NCBI GenBank assembly: GCA_022432975.1
Contig: CM039508.1
Coordinates: 16,294,609 to 16,358,608 of the forward strand
Length of the DNA: 64,000 nt
Source: Begonia masoniana
Lineage: Eukaryota > Streptophyta > Magnoliopsida > Cucurbitales > Begoniaceae
Direction: 5' to 3'
The notes below the pieces were generated by a model. It had not been told where the DNA came from. It made no database searches and worked only from the letters and a program-made list of their open reading frames with translations. Shown here piece after piece: positions 1 through 11,400 of the stretch. The position numbers were made by a program, and so were the translations under genes. The number at the start of each line of letters is the position of its first letter. Positions within the stretch are counted from its first letter, which is position 1.

Positions 1-1180
1 GACTACCAGCATAATCAGAATCAAAATATCCAACCAAATCAAAAGAGGTGCCTTTCGGATACCATAATCCTAAATCATAAGTCCCACTCAAATATTTAAA
101 AATTCTTTTGACAGCAAATAAATGAGACTCCTTAGAGGCAGCTTGGAATCTAGCACATAAACATACACTAAAGAGAATATCTGGCCTACTTGCAGTCAGA
201 TATAGCAATGAACCAATCATACCACGATATTTTTTAATATCCACACTTATTCTATTTTCATCTTTGTCCAATTTAGTTGTGGTACTCATGAGAGTTCTAG
301 AGGATTTAACAGATTCTAGACCAAATTTCTTTAGGAGTTCATTAATGTATTTTTCTTGGCAGAAGAAAATGTCATCAGGAGATTGACTGATCTGGAATCC
401 TAAGAAGAATTTTAACTCCCCCATCATACTCATTTCAAATTCACTTTGCATGAGGGAGGAAAATTCATTTCACATAGTGACATTAGTTGATCCAAAAATA
501 ATGTCATCGACATAGATTTGAACTAACAGAATATCCTCATCCTTTTGCATGGTAAATAGAGTTGAATCGGTGTTACGCTTTTTGAAATTCTTTTCCTCAA
601 GGAAATTCTTCAATCCATCATACAAAGCTCTAGGAGCCTACCTAAGACCATAAAGAGCTTTCCTTAGTTTGTATACATGGTCGGGTTTATCAAAGGCTTC
701 AAAACCTAAGCGTGCTCAACATAAACTTCTTCTATGATGTAGCCATTTAAGAATGCACTCTTTACATCCATTTGAAAGAGTGTGAAGTTCTTGTAGCAGG
801 CAAAAGCTAAGAGCATTCTGATTGACTCTAGTCTAGCTACAGGGGCGAAGGATTCCTCAAAATCAATACCTTCTTCTTGAGAATATCCCTTAGCAACTAG
901 TATAGCCTTATTTCTTACAACAATCTCATTTTTATCCAATTTATTCTTGTAAACCCATTTTGTTCCAATAATGAGATGAACCTTAGGCCGTGGAACAAGT
1001 TCTCATACCTTGCTCCTTTCAAATTGATTTAATTCTTCCTGCATAGCCATAATCCAATTTTCATCATTCTCGACCTCTTCAAATTTCTTAAGATCTACCT
1101 GAGAAATGAATGTCACATTATCACAGAGGTTCCAAAGAGAGGATCTAGTCTTTACACCTAAGGAAGGATCACCTAAGATT
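1..1180 (-). pseudogene. Copia reverse transcriptase / RNase H region (broken)
   Basis: This is the RVT_2-type reverse transcriptase of the left-hand Copia element. The stretch at 706-939 carries the hallmark [20 protein letters not shown] and [10 protein letters not shown] motifs. The catalytic YVDD is readable on the minus strand at 503-514. The frame is broken by stops, including one just after the EEVYVE motif near 706. The remainder to position 1 continues reverse transcriptase and enters the RNase H linker, and the end is cut by the window edge. The 5' part, nearest integrase, was separated from it by the solo LTR insertion. It is not functional as it stands. Confidence 0.85.
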
Positions 1181-1185
1181 TCATC

Positions 1186-2781
1186 TGTTGCGAAAAATCG
1201 TACTACGCAAGTGCACGTGTCGCAAAAGTAATAAAGTGTGTATTAAGTACGAGTGTCGATCCCACGAGGAATAATTATGTTAAAAGTTGAATATCTAATT
1301 TCTAGTTTAATTTGAAAAGAAACAATAAATTTAGTGATTTGGATTTTTAAAACTAAAATAATTCAAATAAAATAAGTGAACAATTTAAATAAAATATTCT
1401 AAAATAAAGAAGTAAGATTATATGTTGAGAAAATCCAGGGTTCCGATTTCACTTAGCTAATCCTATTTATCAGACCTAATTCAAATAGTTAAATCCTATT
1501 TCTATGTGTTGATGGCAATTTCACGAAAATATTTATCAATCTCTCTCGAGCAAAGATAAACTTATTCAATTAACGAATTATCACCTCTCGGTCTCTAATC
1601 CTGAGAATTAATTGAATACATTAAGAACAAGAAATTATTTTACCATTCAAACGCCCTAACTATCTCTAGCCTAGGATCCTTTTTAAGGCAATTTATTCAG
1701 TGCACGGTTAAATTCTCCGCTCTCGCATCCCGAATCAACCCTAAAGTTCTTAATTTTGGTGATCAAGCAAACCTAAGCATTACGTTCAGAATAAATTACT
1801 CAACACAGAACAGAAACAGAAAATTAAATACTTGAATCAAGAAAAATAAATAATCATAACTAGGCTACATCGAAACCCTAGAACAAACGTTTAGTTCATG
1901 CTAAAAGGTAAATAAACAACAATAATATTAAATAGTTGCATAATGAAACAGTGAAAGGAAAAAGAAAAGAAAATTGAAAATATCCTGATCGCCGACGAAA
2001 ATCGCCTCTGTGATGCTCTCAGTCGCGGCCTCCTAATCAGACTCCAAGATCCTCCACAATTTAGGTCTGCTAGGTTTTTAATAGTTTCTTTTAACTTGAT
2101 CAATGGTTGAGATTTAATTTTGCTTCAGATCAGTGGCTCGGATTAAAACACGTTATCTTTCCATATAACAGTTGCTTGGCGATCGGTCTCTGGCTGTGTA
2201 AGGCGCACGGTCGCTGCATTCTTCTGCTCCATCTTCATGTAAATGTGTGGCAGCGATCAATCTCTGTAGTTTATAGGAATTGATCGCTTCCTCTTTTATG
2301 TGTAATGTAACATAGCGATCTATCTCTGGCAGTTGTAGAGATCGATCGCTGATTCTCTTTAAGTGCTTCAACCGTATCAGTGTAGCGGCGATCGATCTCT
2401 GCATTAGATGGAGATCGATCGCTGCTTGAAATTTATCCAATAGCAGTTCACTGGCTGGCGATCAGTTTTTGGACGGTTTAGAACTCGATCGCTGCTTGCT
2501 TCCTGTGGCGATTATAGTGTGTGGCGATCGATCTCTGTGAATTCATGGAGATCGATCGCCACTTCTCCTTCAATTCTCTTCATGTATGGCTACCGATCTC
2601 AAGATTGTTTGGAGATCGGTAGCCACTTCTTCTTTATTCAACATTTTCAACATTTTCTTTCTGTTCCTATTTGTCTGCACACTCACGCAAATCTCGTCAA
2701 ATTCTTCCAAATCACTTGAGTAAAACTTATCATTTCAAGTATTAAAGAATATAAATAAGTGCGTAAAATACACACTTATCA
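1186..2781. mobile_element. Solo LTR, 1596 bp, with 5-bp TSD
   Basis: The insert starts TGTTGCG, ends CTTATCA and is flanked by the direct repeat TCATC at 1181-1185 and 2782-2786. It splits the Copia pol region cleanly: reverse transcriptase lies on one side, integrase on the other. No coding domain is visible. The start (CGCAAGTGCACG, then TCGATCCCACGAGGA) resembles LTR ends of plant Gypsy Tat/Retand-type elements as I remember them; that assignment is weak. Because no internal region or second LTR is present, I read it as a solo LTR left by LTR-LTR recombination. A non-autonomous element is the alternative. Confidence 0.85.
2165..2630. repeat. Chain of imperfect hairpins (GCGATCGATCTCTG ... 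GAGATCGATCGC) inside the solo LTR
   Basis: About six or seven successive units of roughly 55-75 bp each contain a GCGATCNATCTCTG-like arm followed 10-25 bp later by its complement, GAGATCGATCGC. The clearest pairs are near 2307-2351, 2391-2423, 2523-2560 and 2590-2623; the last has drifted to CTACCGATCTC / GAGATCGGTAGCC. Spacers between hairpins are unlike one another. Short reading frames here are incidental. Confidence 0.75.
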
Positions 2782-2786
2782 TCATC

Positions 2787-4260
2787 TAAGGGATGATCTT
2801 TGACATATTTCCAATCCCTAGGAAGAGCAGGAATTTCATCCTTGACAGAAACAATATCTAGAGAACTTGAGGAAGAATCTAAGGATTTATCACCTTGATG
2901 GTGATCAGTAGGCTTGTATGAGGAAAGAGAATCCAGATGTTTTTCTAAAGAGTCATTCTCATCCACATTGATTGTGAGTTGATGAGATTCATTAAAGTTG
3001 ACATGAACAGATTCCTCCACAACCAGAGTTCTTCTATTGAACACCCTATATGCTTTACTAGAAAGAGAATAACCTAGAAAAATTCCAAGATCAGATTTGG
3101 AATCGAATTTTCCTAAGTTATCCTTAGTGTTCAGAATGAAGCACTTACAACCAAAGGCTCTAAAATATTTGACAGAAGGGGTTTTGTCATTCCAAAGCTC
3201 ATAGGGAGTTTTCTCAAGAATAGGTCTTATAGAGACCCAATTAGGGACATAACAAGCTGTTGAAACAGCTTCAGCCCAGAAATATTTTGGAAGGAAATTT
3301 TCATTAAGCATAGTTTGGGCTAGCTCTTGAAGATACCTATTCTTCCTCTCAACAACGCCATTTTGCTGAGGGGTTCTAGGGGAGAAAAAGTTGTGCTCAA
3401 TTCCATATTTGAGACACAAGAGTTCAAATCTCTCATTTTCAAATTCTCCACCATGATCACTACGAATAGCAACAATGATGAGTTCCTTTTCATTTTGAAC
3501 TCTTTCCTAAAACTAGAGAAAATATCAAAGGTCTCATCCTTTGACTTCAGAAAGAACACCCAAGTAAATCTAGAGAAGTCGTCAACAATGACAAAAGCAT
3601 AAAATTTACCTCCTAAGCTGGCTATATTAGCAGGACCGAAGAGGTCCATGTGAAGAAGTTGGAGAGGCTTGGAGGTAGAGATTGCATTCTTCGATGCAAA
3701 GGAACTTTTGATTTGCCTGCCCATTTGACAAGCTTCACAGACTTTATTCTTCTCAAAGGATATCTTAGGGATCCTTCTAACTAAACTCTCCTTAGTAATC
3801 TTAGCTAAGATATCCATCCCTACGTGTCTTAATCTCCTATGCCAAATCCAACTATCATTGGAAGAATTAACAGCAAAACATTTCTCATCAACATGCTCAA
3901 TATCATTCAGATCAATAATATAGACATTTTCTTTTCTATAGCCTTTAAACAGTACATTGTTATTTGAAATGTCTTTGATCACACAAGCATTTGATTTAAA
4001 TGTGACTTTATAGCCTTTGTCACACAATTGACTTATGCTAAGTAGATTATGTTTTAACCTTTCTACCAACAAAACATTTTCAATGATAGGATTAGAAGGA
4101 TTACCTATATTGCCGATGCCAACAATTCTCCCATTTTGGTTTCCACCAAAAGTGACATTTCCTTTCTTTTTGTTGACAAAGGCAAATTTGGTTGAATCTC
4201 CCATCATATGCCTTGAGCATCCACTGTCAAGGTACTACTGATTCTTTGAGGGAGAACACT
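2787..4260 (-). pseudogene. Copia protease end and integrase (broken)
   Basis: Reading down from 4260, the aspartic protease motif DSGCSRHMMGD is visible around 4195-4235. A stop (TAG) sits just before it, where related proteins have tryptophan. The GAG-pre-integrase segment follows, with the zinc-binding WHRRLRHVG...CEACQMG pattern (about 3720-3860). The integrase core then shows LLHMDLFGP and VDDFSRFTWV (about 3540-3660). A frameshift near 3420-3480 moves the reading to a second frame holding TPQQNGVVERKNR and the C-terminal integrase tail with FGCKCF and GIFLGYS (2790-3419). The 3' part was joined to reverse transcriptase before the solo LTR inserted. Confidence 0.85.
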
Positions 4261-4407
4261 CAACCTGCAAAACAATAATCAATTGGTCTTCTTAGGTACC
4301 CAAATCTTTTGGGTCCTAGTGTTAGGTCTGGTCCCCTTAGGAACCCATTGTAGTTTACTGCCAGATTTGATATTGTTTGATTTTAAAGGATACTCAAAGG
4401 ATTTATG

Positions 4408-5840
4408 TCATACTTCATTACATGCATGGCAAGTAGAAGATTTGACATAGTAATTATTAAGAACTTTCTTTTTGCTAAACCTATCATATCCTAATCCTGC
4501 TCTGTCAAAATTTACTCTCTGACTACCTAATAGCATCTTAAATATCTTGGTGTCATTAGTAAATTTCATAATGATATTATTCAAATCTTCATTTTTACTT
4601 TTCAGATCACTAATTTCCTTTTCATGTGAGTCAACTTCTTTTACATGCTTTTCAATCAGACTAACATTTTCCTTTTTCAACAGATTATATTTAGTCTTAA
4701 GCATATCAAATTGCTTAACTAGATCATTAAAAGCATTAACCATATCACCATCATCATCAGATTCACTATCACTTGAGGAAATACTAACCTCATTTTCGTG
4801 TGCCATAAAACACAGATTGGCTACCTCCTCGTCTTCTGAAGAATAGTCACTCTCACTGTTATCCCAAGTGGCCTTCATTGCCCTCTTTTTGAATTTCTTG
4901 GGGCCTTTAGCTTGTGGACAATCGGCCTTCATGTGACCCGTCTTTCCACACCCAAAGCAGGTAATCTCCTTGTCTTTAGGATGCCTATCACTCCTGGGAA
5001 AACTTCTCCCTTGCAGCTTCTTCCTTCGGAGAAACTTGCTGAATCTCCTAGTGATGAGAGCTATATCCTCATCATCATCTTCTTCTTCTTCCTCAGATAC
5101 TTCTTGTTTATTGGATGAGGCTTTTAGAGTAATATCATTTCTTTTTGTAGCCTCTTTTTCCTTGAGGTCCTCCTTCTCGTTTGACCTCATTGTGATCTCA
5201 TGCGTCATGAGTGATCCAATGAGCTCCTCAAGTTTTAGAACCTTGAGATCCTTTGCTTCCTGAATGGCTGTCACCTTCGGCTGCCAACTTCTTAGAAGAC
5301 ATCTGAGAATCTTCTTGACCTGTTCTTCACTAGAGTAAGATTTACCAAGAGCTTTTAAACCATTAGTTATGTTAGTAAATCTTGTGAACATAGAAAAAAC
5401 AGATTCATCCTTAGGTATAGAAAATAACTCATACTCGTGTATAAGCATATTCAGTTTGCTCTCTTTCACTTGATTTGTGCCTTCGTGTGTGATCTCTAAT
5501 AAGTGTCAAATCTCTTGTGCGCTCTCACACCCTTGTACTCTATTAAACTCATCTCGATTCAGAGCACAGTATAGGGTGTTTATGGCTTTGGCATTTAGAC
5601 TCAGGTTCCTCTCATCAGACTATGTTAGTTCAGAGGGAACCTTAGGAATACTAATTCCATTTTCAGTTTTCATGGCCTTGAAAGGGCCATTCTCTATTAA
5701 GTTCCAGATTTCATAATCCATGTCTTAAACGAATATTCTCATTCTTGCCTTCCAGTATACATAATCACTACCATCAAAAAAAGGAGGTCTATTAATGGCT
5801 TGACCTTCTACGTGTGTGGAATTTTTGTTGAATGCCATTG
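4408..5840 (-). pseudogene. Copia gag with CCHC zinc knuckle (broken)
   Basis: The likely original start is the ATG at 5838-5840 (MAFNKNSTHV), just downstream of the primer-binding site. Early stops interrupt the first 370 bp, one of them near 5510 replacing a tryptophan in a W-HLLEITHEGT context. The open part (4408-5469) encodes a UBN2-like gag domain (FTRFTNITNGLKALGK), an acidic stretch, a zinc knuckle CFGCGKTGHMKADC around 4920-4965, then a coiled-coil-prone Lys/Glu/Asp-rich tail. In an intact element this would form the nucleocapsid particle that packages element RNA. Confidence 0.85.
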
Positions 5841-5887
5841 TAAATATCACAGAGTATTTAAAAACAACTTAGACAATGTAAAACCTT

Positions 5888-5899
5888 GCTCTGATACCA
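5888..5899 (-). other. Primer-binding site (initiator tRNA-Met type)
   Basis: On the minus strand the bases read TGGTATCAGAGC, complementary to the 3' end of plant initiator tRNA-Met. It sits two bases inside the LTR edge at 5902, which fixes the orientation of the element and the inner LTR boundary. Confidence 0.85.
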
Positions 5900-5901
5900 A
5901 T

Positions 5902-7363
5902 TGTAGGATCGTATTTGTCTAAGAGGGGGGTGAATTAGACTTTTTAAACTTACTTAATTTATTAATCTAATCAATTTCTCTCTTATGTTCAACTGATATT
6001 TTAGACAGCAAATAATCAAACAATAAAGGAGAGATAGAGAGAGAAATTGACACCATAGTTTTTACCTGGTTCGACCAAAACCTGTCTACGTCCACGCTTC
6101 AAGGTTTCCCCCTTGAAGATCCTTTTCTTCTCCTCAGAGAATAACCAGATCGCACTTCACGGGCGTCGATCTACAGCCTTTACAAACCGGATTGTTCTTT
6201 ACGGGCGACAATCCACTGACTTTTACAAAATAATAAGTTTGTAGCTTTTCAGTACAGACTACTCTCCCTCAATGATTAAATCTCAAGTTAAGGATTCGAG
6301 AGGAGTAGATGAAATACAGAGTATAAGAAATTTGGCTCGTTAGGGCTCAGAGATGATTTTCGCAAAAGTTGTTTCTTCGAGTTTTCTTCTCGTCTTTTAT
6401 AATATGTCTGCAAACGGCTAATGAACTTCAATGCTCCTTATCCGAATATGGAAATTTTATTACCGTTGGAGCACCATCCGTACAAAGTAGCTAGCCGTTG
6501 CTTTCTGAAGTTGTTATTTGCACGTCGCCATTAATACTCTGGAGTTAAAGCTTTGGACGACAAACTGTAGCTTCGCGGCATTTTGTTTTTAAATCTGGCG
6601 GAAGATATTGTCCATTGGCAGAAGTTACTCTTTGTAATCTTGAACCGCCATCGGTTGATGCAACTTATAAATTTGAACCGTCTTCGGTAGATGTAGCTTT
6701 ATGAATCTTGAACCGGCATCTGTATGTGTTACTTTAAGAAGCTGAACCGCCATCGGAATATGCGACTTAAAGAGCTGAACCGCTATCGGTAGAAGACTTT
6801 AGAAATTTGTCGTCTAGCTATCAGCAGAGTTATTCTTTGGAAGACTTTGAGACGCCGACGGTATCTGTAGCTTTTTGTCGTTTAGTAATCGGTGTAATCA
6901 ATCAGATGATTTTCTCTTTGAACGACTCCACTTTTGTCGTTTAGTGATCGGTGTAAGCAATTGGATGAATTACTCTTTGAACAACTCCGCTGTTGTCGTT
7001 TAGCGATCGGTGTAAGCAATCGGATGAATTACTCTTTGAACGACTCCGCTTTTGTCGTTTAGCGATCGGTGTAAGTAATCTTTTCTTTGTCGTTTAGCGA
7101 TTGGTGTAAGTCCTCTTTTCTACTTCACCGGTAGATGTATATTTTGTTTATCAATTTTCAGCCCTGTTTTATTATTCAGCCATGTACACTTAACCACAAT
7201 TGTTAGACTACTAAAATATCCCTTTCCAAGGGCATTTCCAACCGAATAATTTCATATACATAACTCATTATTCTCATATATTAAACATAATCAAATTGCA
7301 TTCCTGAACATACAAATACATCATCAAAAACATATTTAGACTTAAACACTAAATTAGTCAACA
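5902..7363 (-). repeat. 5' LTR of the left Copia element
   Basis: The inner edge TGTAGGATCG is fixed by the primer-binding site. The body contains the CCTGGTTCGACC...CTACGTCCACG block seen in SIRE-like LTRs, followed by repeat-rich sequence. The outer edge is uncertain: TCAACA at 7363 gives TG on the coding strand, but the partner LTR is not in the window. Confidence 0.6.
6640..7125. repeat. Two short tandem arrays inside the LTR
   Basis: At about 6640-6795 a GAACCGCCATCGG-containing unit of 40-60 bp recurs five times with drift. From about 6873 to 7125 a roughly 60-bp unit (TTTGTCGTTTAGCGATCGG, then TGTAAGCAATCGGATGA) recurs five times; the last two copies are shortened. Confidence 0.8.
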
Positions 7364-7413
7364 AATGTCCAACTAGAAGTGTGGCCGATAAGGATGTCGG
7401 GATTCCAATGGGG

Positions 7414-7600
7414 AGATTGTGATAACATGTCATGTGAAGGCAAAGACGACTCAAATATGAGAACCTAACACATAATAGTGAATGTGTACAATCTCACATC
7501 GCTTAGAAGAATAAAAAATGTATGGTTTGTAAGTAATTTTTTTATCTACTTAATATAACGTGTTTTGAACTAACACCAAGAACAAAACTGTACGAGATTC
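7414..7600. repeat. Dispersed repeat, copy 1 (partner at 46651-46836)
   Basis: This block shares GTCATGTGAAGG, ACAAT(C/T)(C/T)CACATC, a GTAAGT-rich middle and CTAACACCAAGA with 46651-46836, in the same order and strand and over the same length. By eye the two are about two thirds identical. The class is unknown. The layout recalls short LTR-like repeats ending near CCCACATCG that I associate with cucurbit genomes (weak). Confidence 0.6.
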
Positions 7601-8079
7601 TATTCAAAGCGAACAATTTTATATTATGAAGACTACATACGTCACAATACAACTAATAAAGTCAAATAACATGACAATCAACACCGAATTTTAGAATCAT
7701 GTCCAGAAGCAGAACTTCAACAAGGTCATACGTTTAGACTATTTTTACTATTGACATATTTATCTTGCATCTCTAGTCAATCAAAATACCGACAAAACAA
7801 ATGAAATAAATTTGAAATTTATTTCTTTGATGTCCTTCTAGTCTCGTGCATTTCATATTTTTAACCGTCAGTGTAATGAGCGTTTAATGAAAATCTACGA
7901 GGTTAATTTGAGATTCAAGACATAAGAAGACGTTTAACATAACAACTAGACTTTGACTTCTACAGTTTTTATCACGAAGTTTCTTATTTTATAAGAAATA
8001 TTTACTATGAAGTGGTCAAATAAGACTTCGTCAGCAAGTAGAAAGTAGGAAATGTTCCTTGGCTAAAACAAAATTAGAA
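7601..8079. other. Non-coding spacer upstream of the esterase gene
   Basis: AT-rich sequence. I see no reading frame of note, no RNA gene and no clear repeat. Confidence 0.5.
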
Positions 8080-8080
8080 T

Positions 8081-8185
8081 TAAATCACGTGATAAAATAT
8101 ATACGTTGCCTAGATTAAATATATATAATATATAAGGATTTAAAGCATGTGATGTAATATAACAAAAGGAATTAAAGCACGTGAT
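8081..8185 (+). promoter_or_regulatory. Cluster of three G-box-like sites with a TATA-rich stretch
   Basis: A TTAAA-N-CACGTGAT-like word occurs three times: CACGTG at 8086-8091, the variant CATGTG at 8146-8151, and CACGTG at 8178-8183. A TATA-rich run lies at about 8118-8135. The cluster is 230-330 bp before the proposed ATG of the esterase gene. Plant bZIP and bHLH factors bind CACGTG cores; that this one controls the gene is inference. Confidence 0.5.
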
Positions 8186-8189
8186 TTAT

Positions 8190-8411
8190 AGATTGTTCAA
8201 TGGATTGGTGTGCAATGTGAACCGCAGCCTTCTTCGTCCCGAAAATAAAGAAATGGTTTTTCCAACTCCAACTCGAAGTCCCTGTCAATGGCGGACACCG
8301 ATTCCTTTTCTTCTCTCCTTCTCATTGTTTCGTTCTAAAACTCATTTTCGGCTTCATTTCTCTCTCTCGCTTTCTCTCTCTCAGTTACTTCGTAATTCCT
8401 CAATCTAGGGC
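8190..8411 (+). other. Probable 5' untranslated leader of the esterase gene
   Basis: Pyrimidine-rich sequence (TTCTTCTCTCC, CTCTCTCTCGC, TTTCTCTCTC) runs up to the proposed start, as in many plant leaders. An in-frame stop (TAG) just before the ATG at 8412 supports that start as the upstream limit. The transcription start cannot be placed from sequence. Confidence 0.4.
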
Positions 8412-11400
8412 ATGATTGCTGTCAATACTCCATTCCCTACCTCACCACCGGGTCCCGACCGCGATCAATCGCTGATTCAGACGCGTCGCCGCGGTTCTCA
8501 GGCCTTATCTTGCTTCAATTTACCGGTTCGTTCAAAGCCGAAGCCTGTGGCAGACACTGTGCTATCCGTGAATGATAGTTTGAGGATGGAGGTTTCTTGG
8601 CGAATTGGCGGCTGCTTCAAGCACCGCCAGGAGAAAGGCGTGAAAGTGGAGATGGATAGCGGAGGTGAAGATGTTTTTGAAGCAGGGAACAAGGCGACGC
8701 CTGAGCACCTCGTTGTTATGGTCAATGGCCTTATTGGGAGGTATGGACCTTGTTTTCTCTCAATGTTCTTGGTTTCATTTTGGAATTGTGAATTATTTTC
8801 GGGTTTATAATGTTGTTCTTTTTTGCTGCAACAGTGCTGCAGATTGGAGATATGCGGCAGAACAATTTGTTAAGAGGCTACCTGATAAAATTATTGTGCA
8901 CCGTGAGTATCATTGTTGTTATATGGTATTTAGTTGTGTGTATGAACGTTCTTGACAGTTGAACAGAAGGAAAACTATTGCTGAAAAGTTTCCCTCTGTT
9001 GTGCTTCTATTCTCTCTCCTTGCACAGTTTTCTATATTTTATTGGGTAGATGTCTTTTAAATACAATATCCTTGAATTAGGTGTTTTATATTGCATACAT
9101 ATTGAAGAGTGTTCTACTGAAATTAAACAGTTTAGGGATTGTTCAGATGTTCTTTTGAGAAGCTTGTTTGGTTTGTTGTGGGCGATGTCTAGGTTTTTGG
9201 TAGGATTTAAAGTGTCAATCAGAAAAACTTTGAGTCGAAATAGATTACTCTGGAAGACAATTGATTGTAAAATTGTAATGTTATTTCTTCAGTTGAAATT
9301 AAATTTAGTATTGGATGCAGAAGATTTTTTCTAAACCGTGTTGATAGTATGTTGAAAGCGTTCATAGGATTGAGATCAATTCAAACAGGTGAAACTGTTT
9401 TTCAATCCTAATGGCTTAATCTTTTCTATGAAGAGTCTTTTAAACTTGTGGATTTTAAACTCTTTTTTTGTCCCATGCTCTTTTTATGGAGTAAGTAAGC
9501 CATTATGCTTGTTTTGTGTATAGTTTTTTTTGTGGTGTCAATTGTTTCTATTTTAATTTACTCCTTTTTTTCTTATCTTAGTTCGTCAATATAATTTTAA
9601 TTTGTCGATGATAAAATCATTATAGCTTCATTGTCGAGTGCGACTTGATCCATTCTTTTCTCCAACCACTGTATGAAAAGTTGAGCCCTATAAAAATGCT
9701 TTTTTTTTTTGCTTCAAGGACAATTGTACAGAGTCTATTTAGTTTTGCTTTTTAGGTTTGGTGATATATTACACTCTCCATGTATGCCTTGTGTTTCCTT
9801 AATGCAGATATCCTTTTTATTATTATTATTTTATTTTGCTTAATATGATTTGAGCAGGAAGTGAGTGTAACTCTTTAAGATTAACATTCGATGGTGTTGA
9901 TACAATGGGGGAGAGGCTTGCTGAAGAGGTAGATTAATTATACCACTTTTTATGAATTAGATTTTCGCAAAATAATCACTGCATTATCTTGTTGGTATTG
10001 TCTGCGGTATCCAAACACAATTCATATCTCTCTAGAGAATTTCCTTCCATATCAACATAGTTTTTACATAAAAAAACACTCTTACCTATCTCTCTCCCTT
10101 ATAAAATCCTCCCACCAGCCTTTAACTTCCCAAAATACAACTGCCTTTGAACTTTTAAGTTTAACTAATAAAACACACTAAAAAAGAAGTTACATCCAAC
10201 AAACAACGCCCTAAATCTGTGTGCTGCACTGATCGACTGCGCTTTTGTACTAAAGAGACAGCACTACAACGCTGTCTTTCTGGAACCAGTACTACAACGC
10301 TGTCTTTCTGGAACCAGCACTACAATGCTGTCTTCCGGGCGCTGCAGCACTGGTGCTGGAAGCACGATTCCATCTTTGGAAAGCTGCAACTCTACTTCCT
10401 TCTTCCATACGTTAACTTGATTGGAGGCCTTTCAATACCCACAGGTTGAAGAAGTACTTTGTCCTCAAGTTGAAAATTAGAAAATTGAGTAGCAATTTTA
10501 TCAGCTACTTCCCATGTGGCTTCAAATTCTAGTGAATCCCTCCATTTAATTAACACTTCTATAACTCATTCTGTGTCTTGATTGACATGTCGCACATCCA
10601 AAATTCGTTCAGGTTCCATAATCAATTCCATTGTTAGGAGATATCAGTGGTGGAATTGGTAGCACATTTGTAGTTGATTCTCAAGCTTTTCAAAGTTGCG
10701 AAACATGAAAAATCGGATGAATCCTTGTAGAAGAAGGAAGTAATAGTTTGTAAGCCACCAATCCAATACGTAGCAAGATTTGAAAGTGTCTGAAAAATTG
10801 AGGTGACACCTTTTATCAGTCTTTTTAGCCAATGAGCACTACTGATAAGGACGAAACTTGAGATACACTCATTCCTACCTTCAGCTGAACATCCCTTCAC
10901 GATTTATCCTCTGTTTTTTTTTTTATATTTGATTGAGCTTTACCAAGGTGATCTTTTAGTTCATCTAATATAGCATTCCTCGCCATAAGATACAGCTCCA
11001 CATAAGATACAGAAGTTGTAGTTGAACCATAGTGAAGTAATGGTGGCAAAAACCTTCTAGATTCTGCATGAAAAACAATATTATACCAATATTCTCCCAC
11101 GATAACCATTTAACCCGTTGCCTAGATTTGTCCAATGAAAGGCATCGTAGCTAAGTTTCCAAACAATGATTAACAACCTCAGTTTGCTCATTTGGTTGAG
11201 GAGGATGAGTTGTACTATATCGAAGAGGAGTATTTTGCAAGCAAAATAATTCCAACCAAAAATGACTTGCGAAGATTTTGTCATGATCTGAACTATTGAT
11301 CAGGGAATGTCGTGTAAATGAATCACTTTTGTAACGACCCAACCCCCTGATGGGCCGAGCCGTGCAGTGCCCTTCGATGGGCCAGCTGCCACATGGGGTC

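Larger units (their letters stand above)
1..7363 (-). mobile_element. Ty1/Copia LTR retrotransposon, SIRE-like, decayed, 3' end outside window
   Basis: The element reads right to left: 5' LTR (about 5902-7363), primer-binding site, gag, protease, integrase, then reverse transcriptase running off the left edge. The order integrase before reverse transcriptase defines Copia. The LTR begins with a G-rich stretch followed by GTGAATTAGAC, a layout I associate with the SIRE/Maximus lineage (memory, moderate). Every coding block carries stops or frameshifts, so it is not autonomous. It is interrupted between integrase and reverse transcriptase by a solo LTR at 1186-2781. The outer LTR edge at 7363 is a guess from a TG...CA rule, since the partner LTR is not in the window. 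Confidence 0.85.

Noticed and set aside
4912..5263. Plus-strand frames opposite the Copia gag
   Set aside because: Shadow frames of the minus-strand acidic and serine-rich gag region; no independent evidence.
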